Notes: generated by a model from the letters alone, not told the origin. Counted from the stretch's first letter, positions 33,941 through 43,269 are shown. The stretch is 64,000 bases of DNA from Methylocella silvestris (GCF_002891535.1 NZ_PDZR01000005.1:62001-126000); one strand, 5' to 3'. Numbers and translations are program-made.

Positions 33941-35218
33941 ATGGGCAATAACGGCCAGCTTCAATCTCGTAAAAACATCCAGAAGGCATTGGATAATTTT
34001 CTTACCTGCGCCGATGAAGCACGCTGCAAAACGAATGAACAGGCGTCAACCGCCCTAAGAGGGGGCAATGTGCATCGCATGGCCGAAGGCGGCATTTGGC
34101 TCCACACCCCGCAGCTGATAGAAAAAATATCTACGCTGGTGCGTGAATGCTTGGTCGCGTTAAATGCTTTTGAAATTCACGAGACAGATATAAAAGAGGC
34201 CATGTGGTCGGCCGCAACGGCGGAAACGAACTCCAAAAACCGTCATCGACAATTCTTTGAATTAATAGAGACTGCGAGAAATGTCCCACAGATATTTCTC
34301 GCTGCAAATCATCTCTTTGTCTTGCGAGATCCTGTCAAAATTGTTGAAGTTGGCGATGTTGTTATCCTTCGGACAGCAGCTTTAGCGAACGATGAGAGTT
34401 TGGCTTTAGAGATTAGGGTTGGTGAGGCGGAAGGGATTCATTTTACCGAAGCCAAACCAATTCTGGAGCTGCCGTTTATGGCCTGGAAAGTACTGGTGAG
34501 CACATCGGTTAGAAATGCGGATGAGGAGGCGCGTTGGAAAATTAATATCGCGATCAGTCTTCTTCGGTGCGCTTTGTTGACCTTGCCATCTGCCCTTAGG
34601 CCGCCTAACGGAGATGTTGAGCACCAGCCGACAGAACCTAGTCGCATCACCGCAGCGGCGTTATTAGAAGGTAGATCGTGTCGTTTTAGTGATAATTATG
34701 GTCATAGATATCAGATCGACGAGATTGCACTTAACCACCTAAACGAGTGGAAACTTAACGACACCGCTGCAGAAATATTTTACCCGCAAAAGGACACAGT
34801 TGGGGAACGTTTAAATCGAGGACTAGGTTGGATGACATTGGCTCGCCAAACCAAACTTAGAGCCGAACGGTTTATGCATTTTTTTACATCTTTAGAGGCT
34901 CTCCTCACCAAAAAGGATCAGAGCGTTCCGATAACTCAAAACATTGCACGCTCCGTTGCCTGTATCATTTCCAACAACCCAAAAAGTAGAATTGATATTT
35001 CGAAATCTATAATCGATTTGTATGCAAAAAGATCAAGCCTGATCCATGGAGGCACGCGCGCCGAGATTCACGCTTCTGATGTGTATAAATTACAGAGCAT
35101 CACAGAAATCGTCTATTGGACCGTTATTACGCGAAAACCGGTCAAAACAATCTATCAAGACTTTTCCCGAGAGCTTGAACGTGCAAGCTTCGGCCTCGAG
35201 TGGCCTGAGTCGGTATAG
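33941..35218 (+). CDS. A+T-rich gene for a HEPN-like protein
   Basis: A 425-residue soluble protein of unknown function. The C-terminal region (about 300-410) is helical and contains R364-x4-H369 in YAKRSSLIHGG, preceded by a helix with FFTSLEALLTK, matching the HEPN (ApeA-like) pattern; R-x4-H is the RNase motif of this superfamily. The N-terminal 280 residues show no recognisable domain. Base composition and codon choice (many A/T-ending codons, frequent AAA, TTT, ATA) differ sharply from all neighbours, pointing to recent acquisition. It stands alone between a glycosyltransferase gene and the efflux operon, with no transposase or direct repeats seen. An antiviral or abortive-infection role is plausible but unproven. 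Confidence 0.7.
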   Translation: MGNNGQLQSRKNIQKALDNFLTCADEARCKTNEQASTALRGGNVHRMAEGGIWLHTPQLIEKISTLVRECLVALNAFEIHETDIKEAMWSAATAETNSKNRHRQFFELIETARNVPQIFLAANHLFVLRDPVKIVEVGDVVILRTAALANDESLALEIRVGEAEGIHFTEAKPILELPFMAWKVLVSTSVRNADEEARWKINIAISLLRCALLTLPSALRPPNGDVEHQPTEPSRITAAALLEGRSCRFSDNYGHRYQIDEIALNHLNEWKLNDTAAEIFYPQKDTVGERLNRGLGWMTLARQTKLRAERFMHFFTSLEALLTKKDQSVPITQNIARSVACIISNNPKSRIDISKSIIDLYAKRSSLIHGGTRAEIHASDVYKLQSITEIVYWTVITRKPVKTIYQDFSRELERASFGLEWPESV

Positions 35219-35244
35219 GGGGTCCTAGGATCGGGAACGCATTC

Positions 35245-38200
35245 TTATTTAAGCGTTTTCTCCACCTTGTCCGTTAGCAAGGGCGCGCCCGCCCGCTCCG
35301 TCACGAAGCGCCGCCACAACCCGCCGATCGCACGGCCGACATCGTCCATCATCGCGAAAAAGGCCGGCACAAACAGAAGCGACAGCACGGTCGAGACGAT
35401 CAATCCGCCGATCACCGCAATCGCCATCGGCGCGCGGAATTCGCCGCCAGCGCCGATCGCGAGCGCGCTCGGAACCATGCCGGCGACCATGGCGATCGTC
35501 GTCATCACGATCGGCCGCGCGCGCTTCTTTCCGGCCTCGACGATGGCCTGCGTCCGCTCCATTCCCGAGCGCATCGCCTCGATCGAAAAATCGACCAGCA
35601 TGATTGCGTTTTTGGTGACGATGCCCATCAGCATCAAAATGCCGATGATGACCGGCATCGAGACGGGACGCGAGGTGATGAGCAGCGCGAAAATCGCGCC
35701 GCCGATCGAGAGCGGCAGCGAGAACAGGATCGTGACCGGCTGCAGGAAGCTCGCAAACAACACTACAAGCACAGCATAGACCATGATGAGGCCATTGCGC
35801 ATCGCCTCGGCGAAACCGGCGAAAAGTTCGGCCATGGCCTCGGCGTCGCCGGATTTGCCAACCCTGATGCCCGGCGGCGGGTGTTTCATCAGCGGCAGAT
35901 CGTAGATCGCGGCCTCCGCCTCTGACAGAGTGGAGCCCGGGGCGAGCGCGGCCTGGATCTGCGCCTCGCGTTCGCGGTCAAAGCGGCTGATCGAGGCCTC
36001 GCCCTGCCCCAGCTCGATCTGCGCGATCGAGGACAGCGGCAGGACGGGCCCCGCCCCTGTTGGCACGCCGATGCTTTCCAGCACCTGCTTGTCGGAGCGC
36101 GCCGCGCCATCGAGTTTTGCGCGAATCGGGATCTGGCGCCCGTCGGCGTTGAATTTGGCGAGCGCCGGCCCGACGTCGCCAATGGTCGCGACGCGCAAGG
36201 TTTCGGAGAGCCCCTCGGTCGAGACGCCGAGCCGCGCGGCCAGATCGCGATCCGGCCGCACCAGCAGCTCCGGCCGCTCCAGCGAGGTCGAGGCGATCAC
36301 ATTGGCCAGCGCCGGAATGCGGTTCATCTGCGCCGCGAGTTCGGCGGCGAAGGTCGCGACGGTGACGGAATCCGGCCCCGTGACGACATAGGAGACGGGA
36401 CGCTGGCCGTAGTCATCGACGAACCAGCTGCGGATATCGGGCAGCGCGTTGAGATCGTGCGAAATCTCCGCTTCAAGCTGCTGCACGGTTTTGGCGCGTT
36501 CGCCGCGCGACGTGTAATTGATGATGATCGAGGCCTTGCGCACATCCGAGGTCGAGGGCGGAATATGGCCGCCATCGATAAAGACATGGGTTACCTCGGA
36601 GCGCTGGCGCAGCAGGCGCGAAACATCATCCGCCATCCCCTGCGTCTGCGACAGCGTCGAGCCGGCGGGAAGCTCAATCGCAAGATGCGACCGTCCGGCG
36701 TCCTGCGTCGGCTGGAAATCGGTGCCGATCAGCTTGGTCGACAGGATCGAGAGGGCAAACAGCACCAGCCCGATCACCACCGTGCTGTAGCGCCGCTCGA
36801 CCGACCAGGCGACAATTTTCGCATAGCGCTGTGTGAGCCTGCCCTCCTTTTCTTCCTTATGACCTTCGGCTTTCAGGAAATAGGCGGCCAGCATCGGCGT
36901 GATGAGACGGGCGGCGAGCAGCGAGAACAGGACCTCGGCCGAGACGGTGAGGCCGAACTGCTTGAAATATTGCCCGGCGATATTGTTCATGAAGGAGACC
37001 GGCGCGAACACAGCGACGATGGTGAGGCTGATCGCGATGACCGCGAGGCCGATCTCGTCGGCGGCGTCGATCGCCGCCTGGAAGGCCGATTTCCCCATAC
37101 GGATATGGCGGACGATATTTTCGATCTCGACGATGGCGTCGTCTACGAGAATGCCGGTCGCCAGCGTGATGGCGAGCAGGCTGACGAGGTTCAGCGAGAA
37201 GCCGAGAACGTCCATCACGAAAAAGGCGGGGATGATCGACAGCGGCAAAGCGATCGCCGCAATCACCGTCGCGCGGATATCGCGCAGGAACAGGAACACC
37301 ACAATCACGGCGAGGAGCGCGCCCTCGAACAGGGTGCTCATCGCCGAATGGTAATTGCCGAGCGTATAGGCGACGGAGGTGTCGATCAGCTTCAGATCGA
37401 TGTCTGACCTTGCGGCGTGGAGCGTCTCAATTCGCTTTTCGACCTCGGCGGCGACAGTGACGTCGCTCGCGCCTTTCGAGCGCTGGATCGAGAAGGCGAC
37501 GATCGGCTCGCCGTCGAGCCGGGCGAAGGTGCGGGGCTCGGCGATGGTGTCGGTGACGACGCCGAGTTCGTCGAGCCGCACCGCCCCGCCCTTCGGCAGG
37601 GCGAGAACGCTGCCGGCGAGTTCGTCAAGCGTGCGGGCGCCCGCGAGGGTCCGGATTGACTGCGTCTGGCCGCCGAGCTCAGCCTGGCCGCCGGCGAGAT
37701 CGAGGTTGGTGCCGCGCAGGCGGCGGCTGACGTCGGCGGCCGTGAGGCCGAAGGCGGCCAGCCGCGCCGGGTCGAGCGAGACGAGAATTTCGCGGTCGAC
37801 GCCGCCGATGCGCTCGACATTGCCGACGCCGCGCACCTCCTGCAGCTTCGGTTTGACGATCTCGTCGACATAATTCGACAATTGCTCCGGCGTCTTGCCA
37901 GGCGCGACGGCGGCATAGGCGAGAATGCTGGCGCCAACGACCCCGACCTGCCGGATCAGCGGCTCGCTGATGTTGCGGGGGAGCTGGCCCCTGATGCGCG
38001 TCACCGCATCCTTGACGTCATTCAGGGCGCGGTCGGTGTCGGCGCCGAGCGCGAGGGTGATTGTCGTCACCGAGACGGCGTCGGTCACCTGACTCAGAAT
38101 ATGTCGCACGCCTTCAACGCCAGCGATGGCGTCCTCGACGGGCCTCGTCACCTGCGTCTCGAGTTCGGCCGGCGAGGCGCCAAACTGGCTGACGACCACG

Positions 38201-38343
38201 GTGACGATCGGCTGGTCGACATTCGGCAAGAGCGTAATCGGAAGATTTTTGAAGCTCGCCATGCCGAGGGCGAGAAGGACGAGGGCAAGGACGATCGCGG
38301 GCAGCGGGCGGCGGATCGAATAGGCTGAAACATTGATCGCCAT
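35245..38343 (-). CDS. RND multidrug efflux transporter (HAE1 family)
   Basis: A 1032-residue inner-membrane proton-drug antiporter with the RND layout: TM1 near residue 12-30, a large periplasmic porter/docking region, TM2-6 (about 335-560), a second periplasmic region, and TM8-12 (about 850-1015). The proton-relay Asp pair is visible in TM4 (TGILVDDAIVEIENI), and the C-terminal half has the matching GIVTKNAIMLVDF. The N-terminus (AINVSAYSIRRPLPAIVLAL) is typical of the MdtB/MexF-like group. It is joined to the adaptor gene by a one-base overlap (TGATG at 38341-38345). No outer-membrane channel gene is adjacent, so it probably uses one encoded elsewhere. Confidence 0.93.
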   Translation of the reverse strand: MAINVSAYSIRRPLPAIVLALVLLALGMASFKNLPITLLPNVDQPIVTVVVSQFGASPAELETQVTRPVEDAIAGVEGVRHILSQVTDAVSVTTITLALGADTDRALNDVKDAVTRIRGQLPRNISEPLIRQVGVVGASILAYAAVAPGKTPEQLSNYVDEIVKPKLQEVRGVGNVERIGGVDREILVSLDPARLAAFGLTAADVSRRLRGTNLDLAGGQAELGGQTQSIRTLAGARTLDELAGSVLALPKGGAVRLDELGVVTDTIAEPRTFARLDGEPIVAFSIQRSKGASDVTVAAEVEKRIETLHAARSDIDLKLIDTSVAYTLGNYHSAMSTLFEGALLAVIVVFLFLRDIRATVIAAIALPLSIIPAFFVMDVLGFSLNLVSLLAITLATGILVDDAIVEIENIVRHIRMGKSAFQAAIDAADEIGLAVIAISLTIVAVFAPVSFMNNIAGQYFKQFGLTVSAEVLFSLLAARLITPMLAAYFLKAEGHKEEKEGRLTQRYAKIVAWSVERRYSTVVIGLVLFALSILSTKLIGTDFQPTQDAGRSHLAIELPAGSTLSQTQGMADDVSRLLRQRSEVTHVFIDGGHIPPSTSDVRKASIIINYTSRGERAKTVQQLEAEISHDLNALPDIRSWFVDDYGQRPVSYVVTGPDSVTVATFAAELAAQMNRIPALANVIASTSLERPELLVRPDRDLAARLGVSTEGLSETLRVATIGDVGPALAKFNADGRQIPIRAKLDGAARSDKQVLESIGVPTGAGPVLPLSSIAQIELGQGEASISRFDREREAQIQAALAPGSTLSEAEAAIYDLPLMKHPPPGIRVGKSGDAEAMAELFAGFAEAMRNGLIMVYAVLVVLFASFLQPVTILFSLPLSIGGAIFALLITSRPVSMPVIIGILMLMGIVTKNAIMLVDFSIEAMRSGMERTQAIVEAGKKRARPIVMTTIAMVAGMVPSALAIGAGGEFRAPMAIAVIGGLIVSTVLSLLFVPAFFAMMDDVGRAIGGLWRRFVTERAGAPLLTDKVEKTLK

Positions 38344-39398
38344 CAGGGACGCTCCGCCGGGTGATCCTGTTGACCGCGAGCCTTGTCGCGATCCTGCCCT
38401 TGCTCGTCCGGCAGGATGGGCGTCACGACATCGCCGTCGCGCAGCGAGCCTCCAGCGTTGAGCACGACGAGATCGCCGGCGTGAAGCCCCGCCTCGATCT
38501 CGGCGTCGGCGCCGGAGGAAAGACCGACCCTCACCCGCGCCGTCTCGATGATCTTGCCGCGCACGATCTGCACGCTTGCGCCTTCGTTCGAATAAAACAG
38601 CGCCGAACGGGGAATCGACAGGCCGCAGCTATGGCGGGCGTCGATTTTTGCACGAATGAGGCGGCCGGCGCGGAGCGCGGGGTCGCGCTCGATCGCGACC
38701 CGAACTTCGCCCATTTGCGTCACGGGATCGATCCGCGAGCCGATCCGGCGCACGCGGCCGGAGATCTCGCGGCCGTCCTCGACGGTGATGCTCACCGTCT
38801 GATCCGCCTTGACCTCACTGATATGAACGCTCGGCACCTGCGCGAGGGCCTCGATCAGCCCGTCGATGGCGAGCGCAAACAGCGGATCGCCCTGCGCTGA
38901 GGCGCCGGCGCCGATCCGCGCGCGCGACTTGACGATGGTCCCCGCGGCCGGCGCGCGCAGCACAATCGAGGCCGGCAGCACTGGGCCAGGCGCGGGCGGA
39001 GGCCCCATGCCGGGCGGATAAGGGTTCGGCGCTTCGATCTTTGCGATGCGGGCGAGCGGCTGCCCGTCCGCGACGCTGTCACCTTCAGCGGCAAGCACTT
39101 CGGCGACCTGGTAATTTTCAAGCGTCAGGATCACGACGGCGTCGGCGCGCGGCGCCAGAAAGCCGCCGGCGTGGATCGCCTCGGAAAAGCAGCCCGCCGC
39201 GGCCTGCGCCACGGCCACCGGCGCCCCGGCTGGCCCCGCGGCCGGAGCCTGCTCCGCGGCGGCTTTTTCAGGAGCCAGAGCCGCGACGAACAGGCCAATG
39301 GCGAAGGCCGCCGCCACGCGCGAAAAACGTCCCGCGCGCTCATCGCCGCCGAAACGGGGAGCGAGCCGAGTTGCGGGCGCACTGCGCGTAAAACTCAT
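38343..39398 (-). CDS. RND efflux adaptor (membrane-fusion) protein
   Basis: A 351-residue periplasmic adaptor. The first 50 residues include a basic start and a hydrophobic segment (FAIGLFVAALAPEKAAA) acting as signal or anchor. The lipoyl-like half-motifs are seen at VAEVLAAEGDSVADGQPLARI and ASIVLRAPAAGTIVKSRARIGA; the usual coiled-coil hairpin between them is very short. Beta-barrel and membrane-proximal parts follow (SITVEDGREISGRVRRI ... LHAGDLVVLNAGG). It precedes the transporter gene with a one-base overlap. The short hairpin suggests an altered contact with the outer-membrane channel. Drug specificity is unknown. Confidence 0.85.
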   Translation of the reverse strand: MSFTRSAPATRLAPRFGGDERAGRFSRVAAAFAIGLFVAALAPEKAAAEQAPAAGPAGAPVAVAQAAAGCFSEAIHAGGFLAPRADAVVILTLENYQVAEVLAAEGDSVADGQPLARIAKIEAPNPYPPGMGPPPAPGPVLPASIVLRAPAAGTIVKSRARIGAGASAQGDPLFALAIDGLIEALAQVPSVHISEVKADQTVSITVEDGREISGRVRRIGSRIDPVTQMGEVRVAIERDPALRAGRLIRAKIDARHSCGLSIPRSALFYSNEGASVQIVRGKIIETARVRVGLSSGADAEIEAGLHAGDLVVLNAGGSLRDGDVVTPILPDEQGQDRDKARGQQDHPAERP

Positions 39399-39557
39399 TT
39401 GGGGCTTCTCATGGCGGCTTTTTTGGGAAGCCGCGGCTGGCTGGCGAGGGGCGGGATCGATCAGGTCTTCGCGGGCGGACGAATCGAAGCATTAAAAGGC
39501 TTTCCCGGCCTGTCGTCACCTTTGATGATGGAAGATCGCGATGATGCAAGATTGCGA

Positions 39558-41129
39558 TCAGGGAAGATCGCGCACGACGCGAAAGCCATTCGTATAATAG
39601 CGAAGCTCCGCATCGTAGAGAAAGCGGGAGGCCGAGCGCACGTAGCGCGCGCCGGCGTCGAACGAGCCGCCGCGCACGACGCGCTGTTTGCATGCGCCCC
39701 CGCCCGCGGGCGCCACGACAGCCGAGCCGTCGCGCGGCGCGCCGGCATAGGAAGCGGTCCAGCAGTCAGCGGTCCATTCGGCGATATTGCCCGCGGTGTC
39801 ATTAAGGCCGAAGGGATTGGCTGGATAGGAGCCGGCGGCGAGCGGGCGCCCGGGGCCGCCGCAGCCGCGGCAATTGGCGTGGTCCGTCCCAACCTCATCG
39901 CTCCACCAGAAGCGGCTCGTCGTTCCCGCGCGGGCGGCATATTCCCACTCGGCTTCGCTCGGCAGGCGATAGGCGCGGCCGGTTTTATGCGACAGCCAGT
40001 CGAGATAGCGGCTGGCGTCGACAAAGCTCACCTCACCGACAGGAGCGCCGCCCCCGCTTGCGCCGCGATCTTGCGGACGCCAGCCGCCGCAGCCGCCGCC
40101 GGCGACGCAGGCGTCCCATTGCGTATTGGTGACCTCAAATCGGCCCATTGCGAAAGGCTTTGCAATCACGACGGAATGGACCGGCTGTTCGGCGTCGAAA
40201 TCGTCGGACCCCATGGCGAATGCGCCGGCGGGGACGATGACGAGGCTCGGACAGGCGGCGCAGTCGCGAAAGACCGCGCCGGGCCGCGCCTCCGCGGGAG
40301 CCCCGAACGCCGCGCCATCTGCCTCGAGGCCCGGCGCTTCATCGGCGAAGCCGGCGCCGGCCGAGCTCTGCGCCGACAGGAAAAACGGCTCGGTCAGCGT
40401 CGATTTCATCACCGGGGCCTGCTGGCCTTTGGTCGCGCGAAAAACGCCAAGACGCGTCCGATTGAAAACATCGTCGGCGGTGGAGTCGGGCGCGCTCAGC
40501 TCCTTGATCAGTTCAGCGATGAAAACAGAACTCTCGCTCTCCTGATCGCCGACGACCTTGCCGGGCTCGGCCGCGGAAAAAAGCAGCGTCTGCGGCGGCG
40601 GGTCGATGACGCCGAGCCCCGCCGAAAAGCTGCGGAAGCGCCGCTCGAACGGATTGCGGCGGGAGGCGTCGAGGATCATCACATTCGGCTTCGCGCCGGC
40701 CTTGACCATCGCGGCAAGAACGCCGTCGACGCCGACGCCTTCCTTTCGCACGTCGGCCTCGGTCCAAATGCCGGCGTCGACGGGAATGAGATAGCTCGAA
40801 CCCTTCGCCTCGACGCCATAGCCCGCGAAGAAAAAGAGCGCCGGACCGCCTGGTCTGATTTGAGCTGCGAACGCGTCGATCGCACGGCGCATCGCCGCCC
40901 GGTCGAGATTCGATTGGATCGTCACGGCAAAGCCGAGACGGGAGAGTTCGCGCGCCAGATTTTGCGCGCCAGCGACGACCGCCGCCGAGGCAGGGACGCC
41001 GGAATAGGCGGCGTTGGCGATAAGAAGCGCGACGCCGCCGCCGCCTCCCTCGGCCGCCTCCGTCGCGCGGACGCCGGACGCGAGCATGGCGAAAAGGCTC
41101 AGCAACAGCAGCAAAACGGGAAAGCGCAT
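39558..41129 (-). CDS. Pseudo-caspase fused to an FGE-sulfatase-like domain
   Basis: A 523-residue exported protein. A signal peptide (residues 1-22) is followed by a caspase-like p20 domain (about 30-255) and a C-terminal formylglycine-generating-enzyme-like domain (about 290-523). In active orthocaspases the dyad lies in AGHG and LDACR; here these read AGYG (Tyr104) and LDASR (Ser156), so both the His and the Cys are gone. The FGE-like part keeps the fold (PAGAFAMGS, VTNTQWDACV, RLPSEAEWEYAARAG, RVVRGGSFD, GFRVV) but lacks the cysteines of sulfatase-activating enzymes near the end. It is therefore probably a binding or scaffold protein in the periplasm. It is 159 bases upstream of the efflux operon on the same strand; a link is not shown. 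Confidence 0.85.
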   Translation of the reverse strand: MRFPVLLLLLSLFAMLASGVRATEAAEGGGGGVALLIANAAYSGVPASAAVVAGAQNLARELSRLGFAVTIQSNLDRAAMRRAIDAFAAQIRPGGPALFFFAGYGVEAKGSSYLIPVDAGIWTEADVRKEGVGVDGVLAAMVKAGAKPNVMILDASRRNPFERRFRSFSAGLGVIDPPPQTLLFSAAEPGKVVGDQESESSVFIAELIKELSAPDSTADDVFNRTRLGVFRATKGQQAPVMKSTLTEPFFLSAQSSAGAGFADEAPGLEADGAAFGAPAEARPGAVFRDCAACPSLVIVPAGAFAMGSDDFDAEQPVHSVVIAKPFAMGRFEVTNTQWDACVAGGGCGGWRPQDRGASGGGAPVGEVSFVDASRYLDWLSHKTGRAYRLPSEAEWEYAARAGTTSRFWWSDEVGTDHANCRGCGGPGRPLAAGSYPANPFGLNDTAGNIAEWTADCWTASYAGAPRDGSAVVAPAGGGACKQRVVRGGSFDAGARYVRSASRFLYDAELRYYTNGFRVVRDLP

Positions 41130-41567
41130 GGAGGCGGGACGACGCGATGATCTTTGCGCCCGAAGGCGTCGGAAGCGGCGGGAAGGCGGCGTTTTGAAAG
41201 GCTAGCATGCGCCGCACGAAAGTCCATGCGCCGGCACGGCAATGTCGCTCTGCATCAAGCGGTCAAAGCAAAGGAGACGGCGCAAATGAGCCGCGGAAGG
41301 ATCACGGCGAAGCTTTACTTCCGGCCCGCAGACGATAGGCTTTCCGAATCAGCTGACTATCGGCGGGGCGAACGGCGCGGAGGAGCCGCGGGCGAGGGGT
41401 CGGCAAGGAGCCGGATTTGAGGCGCATCCTTCAATTCCGCCCGGCGATCATATCTTCGCCGCCTTCATATCCGCCTCTTTGCGTCGAATGCTGGCGCTTT
41501 TTGCGCGCCGACATGACCGGCGCCCCGGACGCCATGCGCGAATCGACAACGAAAGGCTGACAGCCCT
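41130..41567. other. Divergent intergenic region, no gene seen
   Basis: This 438-base region separates the pseudo-caspase gene and the radical SAM gene, which are transcribed away from each other, so it should contain both promoters. Short open frames at 41154-41420 have Arg-rich translations and no ribosome-binding site. No strong palindrome was seen. Confidence 0.4.
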
Positions 41568-43226
41568 TTGACTGAGAGCGCGAGTTTACCCCCCAATCTC
41601 CCATCCTTTGCGGATTTCGCGGCTGCCGCCGGAAGCCCGAAGCGGCGCATCCTGTGCGTCTTCCCGCATTATGTTCCCTCGTTCGGCACCTTTGAATACG
41701 CCCATGCGCTGACGCCGGGCGTCAAGGCCTTCATGCCGCCGCAAGGGCTGCTGGTTATCGCCGCGGCCCTGCCGCAACATTGGCAGGTCCGCTTCATCGA
41801 TGAAAATATGACGCGGGCGAGCGCCACCGATTTTGCCTGGGCCGACGCGGTCTTCGTCAGCGGCATGCATATTCAACGCCGGCAGATGGAGGATATTTGC
41901 GCGCGCGCCCATGAACAGGACAAGCCCGTCGCCCTCGGCGGCCCCTCGGTCTCCGCCGCGCCGGAGCAATATCCCGCTTTCGATTATCTCCATGTCGGCG
42001 AGCTTGGCGATGCGACCGAGGCGCTGATCGACATCATCGCGCGCGACGTCTCGCGTCCGCCGCGCCAGATCATCCTCAAGACAAATGATCGACGTCCGCT
42101 CGCCGCGTTTCCGGCGCCGGCCTATGAGCTTGCCGAGATCGACCGCTATTTCCTCGGCAGTATTCAGTATTCGAGCGGCTGCCCCTATACCTGCGAGTTC
42201 TGCGACATCCCTGGCCTTTACGGCCGCGTGCCGCGCCTGAAGACGCCGGCGCAGGTCGTCCGCGAGCTCGACAAGCTGCTGGCCTGCGGCGTCAACGGCT
42301 CGATTTATTTCGTCGACGACAATCTCGTCGGCAACCGTCGCGCCCTGCTCGACCTTCTGCCGCATCTCGTCGCGTGGCAGAAGCGCAACGGCTACGCGGT
42401 GAGCCTTTCCTGCGAGGCGACGCTGAACATCGCCCGCTCGCCGGAAATCCTGAAGCTGATGCGCGAAGCAGCGTTCGACACAATCTTCTGCGGCATCGAG
42501 ACGCCCGAGCCCGAGGCGCTGCAAGCGATCCAGAAATCGCACAATATTGCCCGGCCGATCCTCGAGTCGGTCAAGGCCATCAACGATCACGGCATGGAAG
42601 TCGTGACCGGCATCATCCTCGGCCTCGACACCGACACGGCTGAAAGCGGCGATCGAATCCTCGAATTCCTCGAACAGTCGAACATCCCGCTGGCGACCAT
42701 CAACCTTTTGCAGGCGCTGCCGAAAACGCCATTGTGGGACCGGCTCGAACGGGATGGACGCCTTCTCGACGACGCCGACCGCGAGTCGAACGTCGACTTC
42801 GCGCTGCCTTACGACGAGGTGCTCGCCATGTGGCGCCGCTGCATGGAGAAGGCCTATACGCCCGAAGCCCTGTTCGCGCGCTACGCCTATCAGATGCGCG
42901 CGACGCGCCCGAACCGGTTACCGCGACCCTGGAGCCGCCAGCGCCTTTCGCCGCGCAACATCCGCATGGCCATGATCATCCTTGCGAAACTGTTCTGGCA
43001 TGTTGGCCTGCGCGGCGGCTACAGGCGCGCCTTCTGGACGTTCACCCTCGGCCGGTTGATTCGCGGCAAGATCGAGCCGGTGATCAGCGTCGGCCTCGTC
43101 GCGCATCATCTCATCATGTTCGCGCGCGACGCCTGCTCCGGCCGCAGCAATGCGTCGCATTATTCGGCCAGGAACCGCCCGCAGGGCGCCGCGACTCCGC
43201 TTCAACCGGAAATTGCGGCCGAATAG
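41568..43226 (+). CDS. B12-binding radical SAM protein, HpnP-like
   Basis: A 552-residue class B radical SAM enzyme. An N-terminal cobalamin-binding domain (about 28-170) starts ILCVFPHYVPSFGTFE and contains VSGMHIQRRQ and LGGPSVSAAPE. The radical SAM core (about 190-420) has the cluster motif CPYTCEFC and the following DIPGLYGRVPRLKTP, which together resemble hopanoid C-2 methylase HpnP; close homologues of other function exist, so this is a family-level call. HpnP methylates hopanoids of the outer membrane and is common among Hyphomicrobiales. Its C-terminal extension has a hydrophobic segment (VISVGLVAHHLIMFA). The start is TTG at 41568, with AAAGG about 11 bases upstream. No other hopanoid gene is in the window. 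Confidence 0.75.
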   Translation: MTESASLPPNLPSFADFAAAAGSPKRRILCVFPHYVPSFGTFEYAHALTPGVKAFMPPQGLLVIAAALPQHWQVRFIDENMTRASATDFAWADAVFVSGMHIQRRQMEDICARAHEQDKPVALGGPSVSAAPEQYPAFDYLHVGELGDATEALIDIIARDVSRPPRQIILKTNDRRPLAAFPAPAYELAEIDRYFLGSIQYSSGCPYTCEFCDIPGLYGRVPRLKTPAQVVRELDKLLACGVNGSIYFVDDNLVGNRRALLDLLPHLVAWQKRNGYAVSLSCEATLNIARSPEILKLMREAAFDTIFCGIETPEPEALQAIQKSHNIARPILESVKAINDHGMEVVTGIILGLDTDTAESGDRILEFLEQSNIPLATINLLQALPKTPLWDRLERDGRLLDDADRESNVDFALPYDEVLAMWRRCMEKAYTPEALFARYAYQMRATRPNRLPRPWSRQRLSPRNIRMAMIILAKLFWHVGLRGGYRRAFWTFTLGRLIRGKIEPVISVGLVAHHLIMFARDACSGRSNASHYSARNRPQGAATPLQPEIAAE

Positions 43227-43241
43227 GCGTAGCTGGTCCCC

Positions 43242-43269
43242 GGCCTGTGGCATCAACGCCACAGAGGCC
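43242..43269 (+). terminator. Hairpin after the radical SAM gene
   Basis: A 7-bp perfect stem CTGTGGC/GCCACAG with a 6-base loop (43245-43264), extendable by GGCC arms through a bulge, 16 bases after the stop. There is no T tract, so it may be a weak or Rho-assisted terminator. Confidence 0.4.

Noticed and set aside
39171-41150. A 659-codon plus-strand open frame opposite the pseudo-caspase gene
   Set aside because: Composition is that of an antisense frame; the minus strand has a signal peptide and recognisable domains.
41154-41420. 88-codon open frame between the pseudo-caspase and radical SAM genes
   Set aside because: Arg-rich translation without a ribosome-binding site; more likely a promoter region.
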